Source: Lolium rigidum
Taxonomy: Eukaryota; Streptophyta; Magnoliopsida; Poales; Poaceae
DNA length: 64,000 nt
Assembly: GCF_022539505.1 (NCBI RefSeq)
Contig: NC_061508.1
Span: forward strand, 263,010,736 to 263,074,735
Direction: 5' to 3'
Below are positions 1 through 10,222 of this stretch, in pieces; position 1 is the stretch's first letter, and each line of letters begins with the position of its first letter. Position numbers and translations under genes: made by a program. The notes below the pieces were generated by a model, which was not told where the DNA came from, did not search any database, and saw only the letters and a list, made by a program, of their open reading frames with translations.

Positions 1-1261
1 CTAGTTCGGCGAAGAGATAGTGAAATACAAGTAGTATGGATGTATATGAGTGGTAATAGCAATCTGAATAAAATATGGCAGCAAGTAAACATGCAACAGA
101 ACAAGTAAATAAACGGAGTTTCAGTGTTTGGAAACAAGGCCTAGGGATCATACTTTCACTAGTGGACACTCTCAACATTGATCACATAATAAAACCACTC
201 TACACTCTCTTGTTGGATGATGAACACCACTAATTGTGTAGGGATACAAGAGCACCTCAATGCCGGAGTTAACAAGCTCCACAACATTCAATGTTCATAT
301 TTAAATAACCTTAGAGTGCATGATAGATCATTGCAATTACACCAAGTACTAACATAGCATGCACACTGTCACCATCACACTATGAAGGAGGAATAGATCG
401 CATCAATACTATCATAGCAATAATTAACTTCATAATCTACAAGAGATTACAATCATAAACTACGCCAAGTACTACATGATGCACACACTGTCACCATTAC
501 ACCATGGAGGAGGAATAGAATACTTTAATAACATCACTAGAGTAACACATAGATGAATAGTGATACAAAGCTCATATGAATCTCAATCATGTAAGGCATC
601 TCATGAGATCATTGTATTGAAGTACATAGGAGAGAGATTAACCACATAGCTACCGGTACAGCCCTTAGCCTCGATGGAGAACTACTCCCTCCTCATGGGA
701 GACAGCAGCGTTGATGAAGATGGCGGTGGTGTCGATGGAGATGCCTTCCGGGGGCACTTCCCCGTCCCGGCGGCATGCCGGAATAGAGAGTCCTATCCCC
801 CAGATCTTGGCTTCGCGATGGCGGCGGCTCTGGAAGGTTTCTCGTACCGTGGCTTTTTCGTCTCAAAGATTTAGGTCAGGGACCTTTAAATAGGCGAAGG
901 GGCGGAGTCGGAAGGCTAACGGGGCCACCACACACTAGGGCGGCGCGCCTGGCTCCTTGGCCGCGCCGCCACCACGTGTGGGCCCCCCAGGGCTCCCCTC
1001 TGGTGGCTCTCGGGTGTTCTGGAAGCTTCGTGGAATTATAAGATGCTGGACGTTGATTTTGTCCAATTCCGAGAATATTTCCTTACTAGGATTTCTGAAA
1101 CCAAAAACAGCGAAAACAGAGAACCGGCACTTCGGCATCTTGTCAATAGGTTAGTTCCGGAAAATGCATAATAATGACATAAAGTGTGTATAAAACATGT
1201 GAGTATCATCATAAAAGTAGCATGGAACATAAGAAATTATAGATACGTTTGAGACGTATCA
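1..1261 (-). mobile_element. Partial LTR (3' LTR, minus sense) of Athila-like element A
   Basis: The window opens inside an LTR that ends at 1261 with GACGTATCA, the inverse of the usual TGATACGTC start. The same sequence recurs in element C (38087 onward) and, more distantly, in B (30607-32326). Orientation is minus because the polypurine tract lies just inside this LTR and because C, the better preserved relative, has its primer site and gag on the minus strand. The far end of the LTR lies outside the window. Short ORFs near 674-1154 also occur in the other LTR copies and look non-coding. Confidence 0.85.
885..892 (-). promoter_or_regulatory. TATA-like box in LTR of element A
   Basis: On the minus strand this reads TATTTAAA, about 370 bp inside the LTR start, a plausible place for the retrotransposon promoter. 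The relic copy (3864-3871) is identical. The matching sites in B and C are changed (CTACTTAAAG and CTATTTAG). The call rests on sequence and position only. Confidence 0.35.
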
Positions 1262-1278
1262 AGCATCCCCAAGCTTAG
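1262..1278 (-). other. Polypurine tract next to 3' LTR, element A
   Basis: The minus strand reads CTAAGCTTGGGGATGCT directly before the LTR start TGATACGTC. The same tract lies at 27126-27142 (B) and 32646-32662 (C). It is the expected plus-strand priming site for reverse transcription and fixes the element's orientation. Confidence 0.7.
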
Positions 1279-3153
1279 TTCCTACTCGCCCTCGAGTAGG
1301 TAAACGATAACAAGGATAATTTCTGAAGTGACATGCTATCATAATCTTGATCAATACTATTGTAAAGCATATGAGATGAATGCAGCGATTCGAAGCAATG
1401 ATGAAGATAATGAGTAAACAAATGAATCATATAGCAAAGACTTTTCATGAATAGTACTTTCAAGACAAGCATCAATAAGACTTGCATAAGAGTTAACTCA
1501 TAAAGCAATAAATTCAAAGTAAAAAAGCTTTGAAGCAACACAAAGGAAGATATAAGTTTCAGCAATTTCTTTCAACTTCAACATGTTTATCTCATGGATA
1601 ATTGTCAACACAAAGTAATATAACAAGTGCAATAGGTAAACATGTAAGAATCAATGCACACAGTTGATATAAGTGTTTGCTTCTAAGATAGAAAGAATAG
1701 GTAAACTGACTCAACAATAAAGTAGAAGAATGGCCCTTCGCAGAGGGAAGCATGGATTACTATTTTTGTGCTAGAGCTTTTCATTTTGAAAACAAGAAAC
1801 AATTTTGTCAACGGTAGTAATAAAGGATATGTGTTATGTATAATACATCTTATAAGTTGCAAGCCTCATGCATAGTATACCAATAGTGCTCGCACCTTGT
1901 CCTAATTAGCTTGGATTAACATGGATTATCATTGCATAGCATATGTTTCAACCAAGTGTCACAAAGGGGTACCTCTATGCCGCCTGTACAAAGGTCTAAG
2001 GAGAAAGTTCGCATTGGATTTCTCGCTTTTGATTATTCTCAACTTAGACATCCATACTGGGACAACATAGACAACAGATAATGGACTCCTCTTTAATGCA
2101 TCAGCATTTAACAACAGATAATATTCTCATAAGAGATTGAGGATTACTTGTCCAAACTGAAACTTCCACCATGATTCATGGCTTTAGTTAGCGGCCCAAT
2201 GTTCTTCTCTAACAATATGCATACTCAAACCATTTGATCATGAAAATCGCCCTTACTTCAGACAAGACGAACATGCATAGCAACTCACATGATATTCAAC
2301 GAAGTGTAAAAGTTGATGGCGTCCCCAGAAACATGGTTATCGCTCAACAAGCAACTTATAAGAAATAAGATACATAGCTACATATTCTTCACCACAATAG
2401 TTTTTAAGGCTATTTTTCCCATGAGCTATATATTGCAAAGACAAAGAATAGAATTTTAAAGGTAGCACTCAAGTAATGTACTTTGGAATGGCAGAGAAAT
2501 ACCATGTAGTAGGTAGGTATGGTGGACACAAGTGGCATAGTATTTGGCTCAAGGATTTGGATGCACGAGAAGAATTCCTCTCAATACAAGGCTAGGCTAG
2601 CAAGGTTGTTTGAAGCAAACTCAAGTATAAAACGGTGCAGCAAGACTCACATATGAACATATTGTAAGCATTATAAGACTTTACATTATCTCCTTGTTGT
2701 TCAAACACCTTAACCGTAAAATATCTAGACTCTAGAGAACAATCATGCAAACCAAATTTTAACAAGCTCCATGTAGTTCTTCATTAATGGGTACAAAGTA
2801 CATGATGCAAGAGCTTAAACATGATCTATATGAGCACAACAATTGCCAAGTATCACATTATTCAAGACATTATACCAATTACCACATGCATCATTTTCTG
2901 TTTCCAACCATATAACAGTGAATGAAGCAGTTTCAACCTTCGCCATGAACATTAAGAATAAAGCTAAGAACACATGTGTTCATATGCAACAGCGGAGCGT
3001 GTCTCTCTCCCACACAAGCATGTATTTATTCAGATAATGAAAATAACAAAACGAAAATAAAAGCACACAGACGCTCCAAGTAAAGCACATAAGATGTGAT
3101 GGAATAAAAATATAGTTTCACTAGAGGTGACCTGATAAGTTGTCGATGAAGAA

Positions 3154-3174
3154 GGGGATGCCTTGGGCATCCCC
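3154..3174 (-). other. Conserved perfect hairpin, element A copy
   Basis: A 9-bp perfect stem (GGGGATGCC / GGCATCCCC) with a 3-nt loop (CAA on the minus strand). It is followed at once by a polypurine-like CTAAGCTTGGGGATGC motif, and another copy lies about 60 bp away. The same 21 bases occur at 28988-29008 and 34540-34560. Confidence 0.6.
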
Positions 3175-3854
3175 AAGCTTAGAGGCTTGAGTCTTCTTAA
3201 AATATGCAGGGATGAACCACGGGGGCATCCCCAAGCTTAGACTTTTCACTCTTCTTGATCATTGTATATCATCCTCCTCTCTTGACCCTTGAAAACTTCC
3301 TCCACACCAAACTCGAAACAAACTCATTAGATGATTAGTGCATAATCAAAAATTCACATATTCAGAGGTGACACAATCATTCTTAACACTTCTGGACATT
3401 GCACAAAGCTACTGGAAGTTAATGGAACAAAGAAATCCATCCAACACAGCAAAAGAGGCAATGCGAAATAAAAGGCAGAATCTGTCAAAACAGAACAGTC
3501 CGTAAAGACGAATTTTTTGAGGCACCAGACTTGCTCAGATGAAAATGCTAAAATTGAATGAAAGTTGCGTACATATCCGAGGATCACGCACGTAAATTGG
3601 CAGATTTTTCTGAGTTACCTACGAGAGAGGCATATTGAAATTCGTGACAGCAAGAAATCTGTTTCTGCGCAGCAATCCAAATCTAGTATTGACTTTACTA
3701 TCAAAGACTTTGCTTGGCACAATAATGCAATAAAATAAAGATAAGGAGAGGTTGCTACAGTAGTAACAACTTTCAAGACACAACAAAACAGTAGCAAAAT
3801 AAAGACATGGGTTATCTCCCAAGAAGTTCTTTCTTTATAGCCATTAAGATGGGC

Positions 3855-4240
3855 TCAGGGACCTTTAAATAGGCGAAGGGGCGGAGTCGGAAGGCTGACG
3901 GGGCCACCACACACTAGGGCAGCGCGCCTGGCTCCTTGGTCGCGCCGCCACCACGTGTGGGCCCCCCAGGGCTCCCCTCTGGTAGCTCTCGGGTGTTCTG
4001 GAAGCTTCGTGGAATTATAAGATGCTGGGCGTTGATTTCGTCCAATTCCGAGAATATTTCCTTACTAGGATTTCTGAAACCAAAAACAGCAGAAAACAGG
4101 AACTGGCACTTCGGCATCTTGTCAATAGGTTAGTTCCGGAAAATGCATAATAATGACATAAAGTGTGTATAAAACATGTGAGTATCATCATAAAAGTAGC
4201 ATGGAACATAAGAAATTATAGATATGTTTGAGACGTATCA
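3855..4240 (-). mobile_element. Truncated 5' LTR remnant of element A
   Basis: This 386-bp piece matches 876-1261 of the left LTR, including the terminal GACGTATCA. It is joined to the internal region through the shared bases TCAG (3855-3858), as expected for an illegitimate deletion. The bases after it, CGCAC at 4241-4245, also stand at the equivalent uninterrupted point of a related LTR (62800-62804), so A inserted there. The matching left target duplication lies outside the window. Confidence 0.8.
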
Positions 4241-4989
4241 CGCACCTCTGCAGTGTGTATTGAATTATGACTGTCACTCCCTGTTCCGGGAAGGGAACTA
4301 CGAACACGACAGGAAAGGAACTCCATGAAGTTCTGGTCAACCTGTGAAGACTGACGGACATAATTTTCAGAATAAAACAAACCTTTTGAAGAAATGTTTA
4401 CAAAAACTTGCATTTGCCTATGACTTTCTGGTCTGTGGCTATAGCTAATGCATGATACACCTATTTCCTATAATGAACTTGCTGAGTACGCTCGTACTCA
4501 TTCCCTCCCTTTTGAACCCCCTTCTTAGATCAAAGTTATCGAAGGAGAAACTACCGTGCAACTCGAAGACAAAGGAGTCAACTGCAACAAGATGGAGAAC
4601 TCAATCAAAGAAGTCAATGGAGTCAACTTCTGCATTAGCTAGAGTGGAAACTTAGACTAGTAATAGAAGTGAACCATTTCTCTAATCCTAGCACCTAAGT
4701 AGCTAGAGTTATATAGCAAACCAAGTATCTCTAGAGCTAGAGTTAGAAATAAGTTAGGCTACGAGTTGTTCTTTTGGAGCTTTATTTGAAGTTTTACCTC
4801 ACTGTAAAGTAGGAGGCTATGTTGATCTTCTGTAAACAGTTCGTGTATCCTTCTATAGACATACCTTGGACTCGCACATGTTTCTGTTGTACCACTCTGA
4901 GGGATTTAATATGAGTGGAACGGTGTTTCACTTGTGTTATGTCAACGACTTGCGTACTACACCATGCAGTGGTATGCTGGGTCACCGCA
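4241..4989 (-). mobile_element. LTR fragment E1 (unknown gypsy-like family)
   Basis: About 750 bp homologous to 62800-63537. Read on the minus strand it starts at 4989 with TGCGGTGACCCAGCATACC, a TG-start LTR end. The rest of the LTR lies beyond element A, outside the window. The following target bases (AATAC) differ from those after the other copy (CCTCG), so they are separate insertions. I cannot name the family; LTR status is inferred from the TG terminus and from the longer copy at 60401-63537. Confidence 0.55.
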
Positions 4990-6244
4990 AATACCGACCC
5001 AGCGTTCCTGATCGGCGGCAACAACGGCAAGATGGATGAGGAGATGAGGGCTTGGTATGACGCTCATCGCCAAGACATCCTCCGGCCACTGTCGAGTGCT
5101 CCATCCTCTCCTTCGACGTCCACTCCCGGCGCTGCGACATCGGCGGCCAACGATGCATCGCCGCATGATTCCGCGGAAGACAAGGCGCAGGAAGGGACCG
5201 CCGATGTGCCTGTTATCTTCTGTTTCGATCGCAGGTATGTGGCTGATCCGATCGCCGAACTATTGGGCAATGCTTTTGTGTAGCGGGAAGACGATTTTTT
5301 GAAACTATCACCGCTGATGGGCGAATGTTGGGGTGCGATTGGGAAAATGTTGCCACCCACGCCCTTTTTTTCATCCAATCTGGCGTTTTTTGTCCGGATT
5401 TCGGCCTGGGGGTCTCAAACGGCTGGAGGTGCTCTAAATGCTTCTCCGGTGTGTGGCGGAATTGGGATTTCAGTGGACATGCTTCTTCCCGTGGGCTGCT
5501 CCGTTTATACTGTTGTCTATGGACATTAAGGCATGGCTGGTCGAGGTCACCGCCGTAGGATGGTGATGTTGAGCTCCTTGGCCGTTTCTTCTTCTTTTCA
5601 TCGATGGCCTTCCATGAGACGTCCACTGTAGATGACGTCGGGGCGTACGACCCAGGCCTTGGGGCATGGTAACACCGCCCCAGAGATTGGAGATGTGACC
5701 TAGTGAGAGATTCGGCTCCTTACCATGCCGTTAGGAGGCATGCCCCGGGCGGCGGGTCATTCGATCACATCTATCGGTGTACATGTCACGCGCGCCGTCA
5801 GGGGCGCAGACTTTCAGGTTGTGGGCCCTTTCCTATTTATAGTTGGCAGTTTCCGCTAGCCTACTATTAGGCAGGGTTGTTAGTCGGTATAGATAGTTGG
5901 GGGCTTGGTCCTTATTCAGACAAAGCTTCTAGAACTATACCTAGCCTTAGCTGACTGCTAGAGCAGTTTTCCCTCCTATGGGTACCCGGTTACCCATGAT
6001 TCGTACACCGAGGATGTCGGTGCCGCCACCATCTATCCCTACACCCGTCGGTTGACAGTGGATCCTGTCCCTTCTCCCCGCTGGTCGAGGACGCCACTTC
6101 CCTCTATCTCTCGCGGTAATAAGAACAAATCGAACGGGTGTCCTTGCAGCTCCAAGCGCGTCCGTGTAGGTCCAAGGTGTCAGTTCAGCTCCAGGCGCGT
6201 CGATGCAGCGAGCTTCGTGGCACAGCTAACGTCGCGGGGACAAA
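4990..6244. other. Unclassified stretch with one GC-rich open frame
   Basis: A plus-strand open frame (about 5032-5283) starts MDEEMRAWYDAHRQDILRPL, continues Ser/Pro/Ala-rich and ends LGNAFV. I do not recognise it with confidence; it could be an exon of a decayed gene or part of a transposon accessory ORF. Bases 5378-5441 resemble the end of a DNA transposon but no partner end is visible. Nothing else could be assigned up to 6244. Confidence 0.3.
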
Positions 6245-6560
6245 AACCGGCGCGGCGTGCTTGATTTTTTTTAAAAAAATGGTTAACAACTTTGCCAAGT
6301 ATTTCAGGACCCACGAACGAATTTCAAAGCCCGCCCTTTTCTTTACTGAGTGCCTCCAGTTGACACACGGCAAAGACCATGCGCCGTTAACAACGGTTAA
6401 AGGAGCGTACACTTTTCGTTGCCGAGTGCAAAAAAAAAAAAAACAAACGACAAAGAAACTTTGCCAACTTGCCAAGTACCCGAGAGAAGACACTTGGCAA
6501 AGAAACTTTACAGATCCCACCTTTGCCAAGTCGCTTTTGTCGAGTGTAATACTCAGCTCA
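6245..6560. mobile_element. Decayed CACTA subterminal region (TTTGCCAAGT type)
   Basis: Variants of TTTGCCAAG / TTGCCGAGTG occur in both orientations (about 6291, 6418, 6460, 6491 and 6521). This motif is typical of the subterminal transposase-binding regions of a widespread grass CACTA group. No intact CACTA terminus or 3-bp duplication is visible, so this is a remnant. It lies about 350 bp beyond the 3' end of the PDF1-like gene. Confidence 0.5.
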
Positions 6561-6911
6561 GACCAGAATCAGAAGAAACTGTGTATGAAGTATGGACAGT
6601 TATTATCATGATGAAGCATATATATTCTCGATAGTATAAAAGACTACATTCATCGACCATGTTTTACCAGTAATAACTTAGAAAATGGTACTGTATTATT
6701 CTTACATCACCAACAACACGACAAGAAAAGCAAACCAAACCAAAGCATGCATCACTACGTAGACCGGAGGCCCCGGACTGGCATGCATCATCAAATGGCA
6801 AACACACACATAAAGGCTAAGCTTAGGACACGGGGAGCGCGCATCCGGAACTGCATGTAAGCACAAACTTAATTATTGAACCACCGCTACCAGCTGGTGT
6901 AGCCTAGCTAG

Positions 6912-7802
6912 CTAGTAGTGGCAGGCGTCGTTGGCCTTCTTGAGCGCGGCGGCCTGCGCGGCTGCGGCGAACTCGGAGGTGAGCCCGACGGCGATGCACT
7001 CCTTGACCTCGTAGCCCGTGTAGGCGAACTTTGTCTTCTTGGCGGCGACGGAGTTGATGTAGGCGGCGGCGCCCTCGCGGAGTAGGTCGCCGTAGTAGTC
7101 GGTGCGGGTGTTGCACAGCGCGTCCTTGAGCGTCTCCATCTTGCTGCCGTAGAAGGTCTTGCATACCTCGCCGAGGGAGCCCAGGATGCTGCCCAGGTTG
7201 CCCAGGCAGTCGATGATCTTCTCCGGGTGGCTCTTCCAGTAGCTGCGTATATAGACACATGCACATGCAGATTAGTAGAAGTTCGTTTAATTTTTCAGTT
7301 CATCATGCAATTCGCTAAAAAAAAAATCAGATATTCATGTGATCCGCTCAAAAGTTCAGTTCATTGCTGCATCTGTGAAAGTATGAGCTGTTGATGTGTA
7401 GCCTTACTCGCATGACCCGGTGTGGCTGGGGACCGTCGGGGTTGGCGTCGGTGTGTAGCCGCCGCCTCCTCCTCCGTAGCCACCGCCGCTGCCGCCTCCT
7501 CCATAGCCACCGCCGCTGCCTCCCCCTCCGTAGCCCCCACCGCCTCCGCCTCCGGAGCCCCCACCGCCGTAGCCGCCACCACCATCTGTTGAGATAGATA
7601 CAACAGTGTGCCTCGTGATCAGCAAAGTACGCAGTACAAAGGCAGTGTTAATTTCAGCTAACAGGTAAGCACGGGATCGTCAGAACAAGTACATACACTT
7701 CTGCTCGGACAAGTTGTTTCCATCAAGGCTCCTGGCAAGGGCCTGGGAGGCTACCCCGACCAAGAGGACGGCGGCCAGGAGCATCCTGGAGCTGGAGCCC
7801 AT
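6912..7802 (-). CDS. PDF1-like: PROTODERMAL FACTOR 1-like secreted glycine-rich protein
   Basis: Three exons give 204 residues: 7802-7697, 7585-7408 and 7242-6912, with GT/AG introns in phases 1 and 2 that keep the frame. Residues 1-23 form a signal peptide ending ...SQALA. Residues 37-79 are Gly-rich with Tyr and Ser every four to eight residues, followed by a TPTPTPTVP linker. From Cys94 the PDF1-type domain begins (GSCDYWKSHP), with LCNTRTDYYGDLLREGAAA near residues 138-156 and end ANDACHY. PDF1 proteins are extracellular and made in the shoot epidermis (L1 layer), where they are thought to act in the cell wall; that role is family knowledge. The start is set by the signal peptide and a TATA box about 100 bp upstream. 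I see no frameshift or stop. Expression is untested. Confidence 0.85.
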
Positions 7803-7898
7803 CTCTCCCCAAGAACTCCTGAATGCAAGAGGGACAAAGAGAACAGTGGCAGAGGTGGTTGTACTTGGGCGAGTGCCTCTGGACACTGCACCTGCAGG

Positions 7899-7906
7899 TA
7901 TATATA
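7899..7906 (-). promoter_or_regulatory. TATA box of PDF1-like gene
   Basis: TATATATA on the minus strand, about 100 bp upstream of the ATG at 7802, implying a 5' leader of roughly 65-75 nt. I looked upstream to about 8300 for the L1 box (TAAATGCA or TAAATGTA) known from PDF1 promoters and saw no exact match. Confidence 0.6.
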
Positions 7907-9373
7907 CACGAGCGCGGGCGCAGCACCTACCGTCGACTTGCCGCTGCCGCCTGCATGGACCGTGATGAATGTAGGATCTCGCCACGGGTTCATGGTGGTT
8001 GGCCGCCATTGAATGCCACCGTCGTTCATCCGTCCAGCCGTCCCAGCTCGGTACCATGATGATCTCATAGCCTGGCGGCATCGCTCACGGTCGACTTTGA
8101 TTTATTTCACATGATGAAAATTCCTGGATTGTGTAGTTCCCTTTTTCTATATACTACCCCTCCTGTTCTAAGTACCAGTACTTATCACAGATTTAGCCAA
8201 ATTATAGGTAAAAATATAGCTTGTACAATATGAGGTGGAGAATGCATAATTAAATCTCAAGTCAGTATATTGAGTATGCTGATGTCACTTAATGGCCGAT
8301 CGAGGGGTGCAGGTTACATCTGCAGATCGGTAGCTTTCGTGAGACGAAGAATGTGCCACTATCATCACTAAACGTGTGCCGTTCTAGTCGGATTAAATTG
8401 GATTCGGCGCTTGCCACCTACTCGGTTGCTATTTCATGGACGTGCTCTTAATCTATTTATTAAGAAGCAATTTGTCCAGCTGATGAAAAATCGAGGGAAA
8501 AACCGTTACAACAACTCCATATGCGAACTAATCTCAAAGCATGCAACTTCTACACCCATAAACCTTCAACACATTAATGAAAAATCAACTGAAATACAAA
8601 GATCTCGGAAACAACCCAAAAAGTTGAGCACCGTTCATCAAGTAGTTAAATCATTCCTTGTGGCCCCACTCTACTTTCTTTTGCTTGTATGATAATCCTT
8701 CACTTTTTGGATTTTGCCCCTCGAAGTCTACTCCGCGAGGAGGCAAACAATCTCCTTGCCATATCCAGGGCTAGCCGTTTTCAAATTAGGGAGTATGTCA
8801 CAAAGCTCTCAAGCAAAGAGAGATTTAGAGTTAGGTGTCAATGCACCTGCCTCATTAACCTTTCGCCACACCGAGGCCTAGCTCCACCAGTGGTGGTAGA
8901 GTGCGGAAGTCACCGTCTAGGTCCCAAGCGAGTACACATGTAGATGCAACATCGACAAAGGAAGAGAGGGCACCTCACATAGTTCATGCACCTTGCATGA
9001 TCTGCATCACGGGTGCAATGATCCCGTCGATGTCCTCCACTTTGAGGCAACCGATACATCGGGTTGCGGTTATTGGGAACTGCCACAAGGGGAGAAACGA
9101 TCAAAGTTGCATTCCTCTCCAACAAAAGATGGCTCCACTAGGGACTTTCGTCAAGCTTCGATGCAATCTCAACAACCACATCATCAAGATCAACCATAGA
9201 CGAATCGAATCCTGCTTAGTGAAATCACCAGAAGCACAAGCGCCCACACACTCCAAAGAGGTAGTAGCATGCGCCAACAAAAGGTTGATCGTTGCCACCT
9301 CTTCGCGCAAGGGGCGAGACACCTCTTTGATGCAGTTGGTGGCCAATTAAAGGATCTCGAAGCACATCAAGCC
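7907..9373. other. Upstream flank of PDF1-like gene; otherwise unassigned
   Basis: The first few hundred bases are the likely promoter region. Around 8153-8200 is a weak resemblance to a Stowaway-type MITE end, too decayed to call. A 149-codon plus-strand frame (8901-9350) shows no motif I recognise and is probably chance. The copia element splits this stretch from 14168 onward. Confidence 0.4.
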
Positions 9374-9505
9374 TGTTACATAATATGCTTGTTGTATTAC
9401 AAGGGGGCCAAAGGCCACAATATATAGTACATGTACAGGTGCACATATGCAGAAAGCCCCCTAACATATGGGGAAACTACAATATACAGATATATACATC
9501 TAACA
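9374..9505 (-). repeat. Left (3') LTR of copia element
   Basis: 132 bp, TGTTACATAATATGC at the left end and CATCTAACA at the right. It appears nearly identical to the right LTR by eye, which suggests a fairly recent insertion. Confidence 0.93.
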
Positions 9506-9516
9506 CCCCCCTCAAA
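9506..9516 (-). other. Polypurine tract of copia element
   Basis: Minus strand TTTGAGGGGGG lies directly before the 3' LTR (TGTTAGATG...). Confidence 0.7.
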
Positions 9517-9517
9517 C

Positions 9518-10222
9518 TCATGGTGGATCCACAACACCGAGTTTGGAGAGTAAGAAATCATGCTGCGCTAGAGTCCGTGCCTTCGTAAAGAAATCCGCCA
9601 ACCGCAAATCTGAAGGCACATAATGAACCGCAACAACATCATCCCGTACCCGAGCACGTGTGTAAAAAGCATCAACACCAATATGCTTGGTCAGCTCATG
9701 CTTGACCGGATCACGTGCAATACTGATAGCACCTGTACTGTCAGACAAAAGTGGAGTGGGAGTCGTAACAGAGACCCCAAAATCCGCAAGCAACCACCGT
9801 AACCAAGTCACCTCAGCAATCAACAAAGCCATAGCCCGCAACTCAGCCTCAACACTCGAACGGGAAACTGCGACCTGTTTCTTCGTCTTCCAAGCAACAA
9901 GCGAACCACCAAGAAACACACAAGAAGCGTGAAAGTGAACGACGATCCGTAGGATCACTCGCCCACGTAGCATCCGAATAGCACCGGAGCTGGAGAGAGC
10001 CGGAACGAGGAAAGAAAAGGCGACGAGTGATCGTGCCACGAAGGTAACGAAGAACACGGAGGAGATGACTATAGTGAACAAGTGGTAGGAGCTGAGACAA
10101 ACCGACTCAGAATATGAACAGGATAAGAAATATCGTGACGAGTGACAAGCAAGATAAACAAGACTCCCAACAAGATGGCGATAACGGGTGGGATCGGGAA
10201 GAGGATCACCATCGTAGGACAA
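9518..10222 (-). pseudogene. Copia RNase H region, frameshifted
   Basis: C-terminal part of Pol, scattered over several reading frames. One frame carries a YSDATWASDPTDRRS segment (about 9900-10000), the usual first RNase H aspartate motif of copia Pol. Another carries VSRSSVEAELRAMA, then ISIARDPVKHELTKHI, HYVPSDLRLADFFTKA and the end LSKLGVVDPP. Order and motifs match copia RNase H. At least three frame changes between about 10215 and 9880 separate it from the reverse transcriptase, so no intact polyprotein is possible. Confidence 0.85.

Larger units (their letters stand above)
1262..3854 (-). mobile_element. Internal non-coding region of Athila-like element A
   Basis: About 2.6 kb with no convincing coding frame, collinear with 27126-29696 (B) and 32646-35236 (C). 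It is the 3' half of the internal region. The gag part, the primer site and most of the 5' LTR are missing because the sequence jumps at 3855 straight into LTR sequence. Such long non-coding stretches before the 3' LTR are usual in Athila-lineage elements, where an env-like gene may once have stood. Confidence 0.75.

Noticed and set aside
6904..7266. 120- and 118-codon frames over the third exon of the PDF1-like gene
   Set aside because: Out-of-frame shadows; the correct frame is fixed by the splice junctions and the PDF1 motifs.
8901..9350. 149-codon plus-strand ORF
   Set aside because: No motif and no splice or promoter context; opposite strand also open in part.
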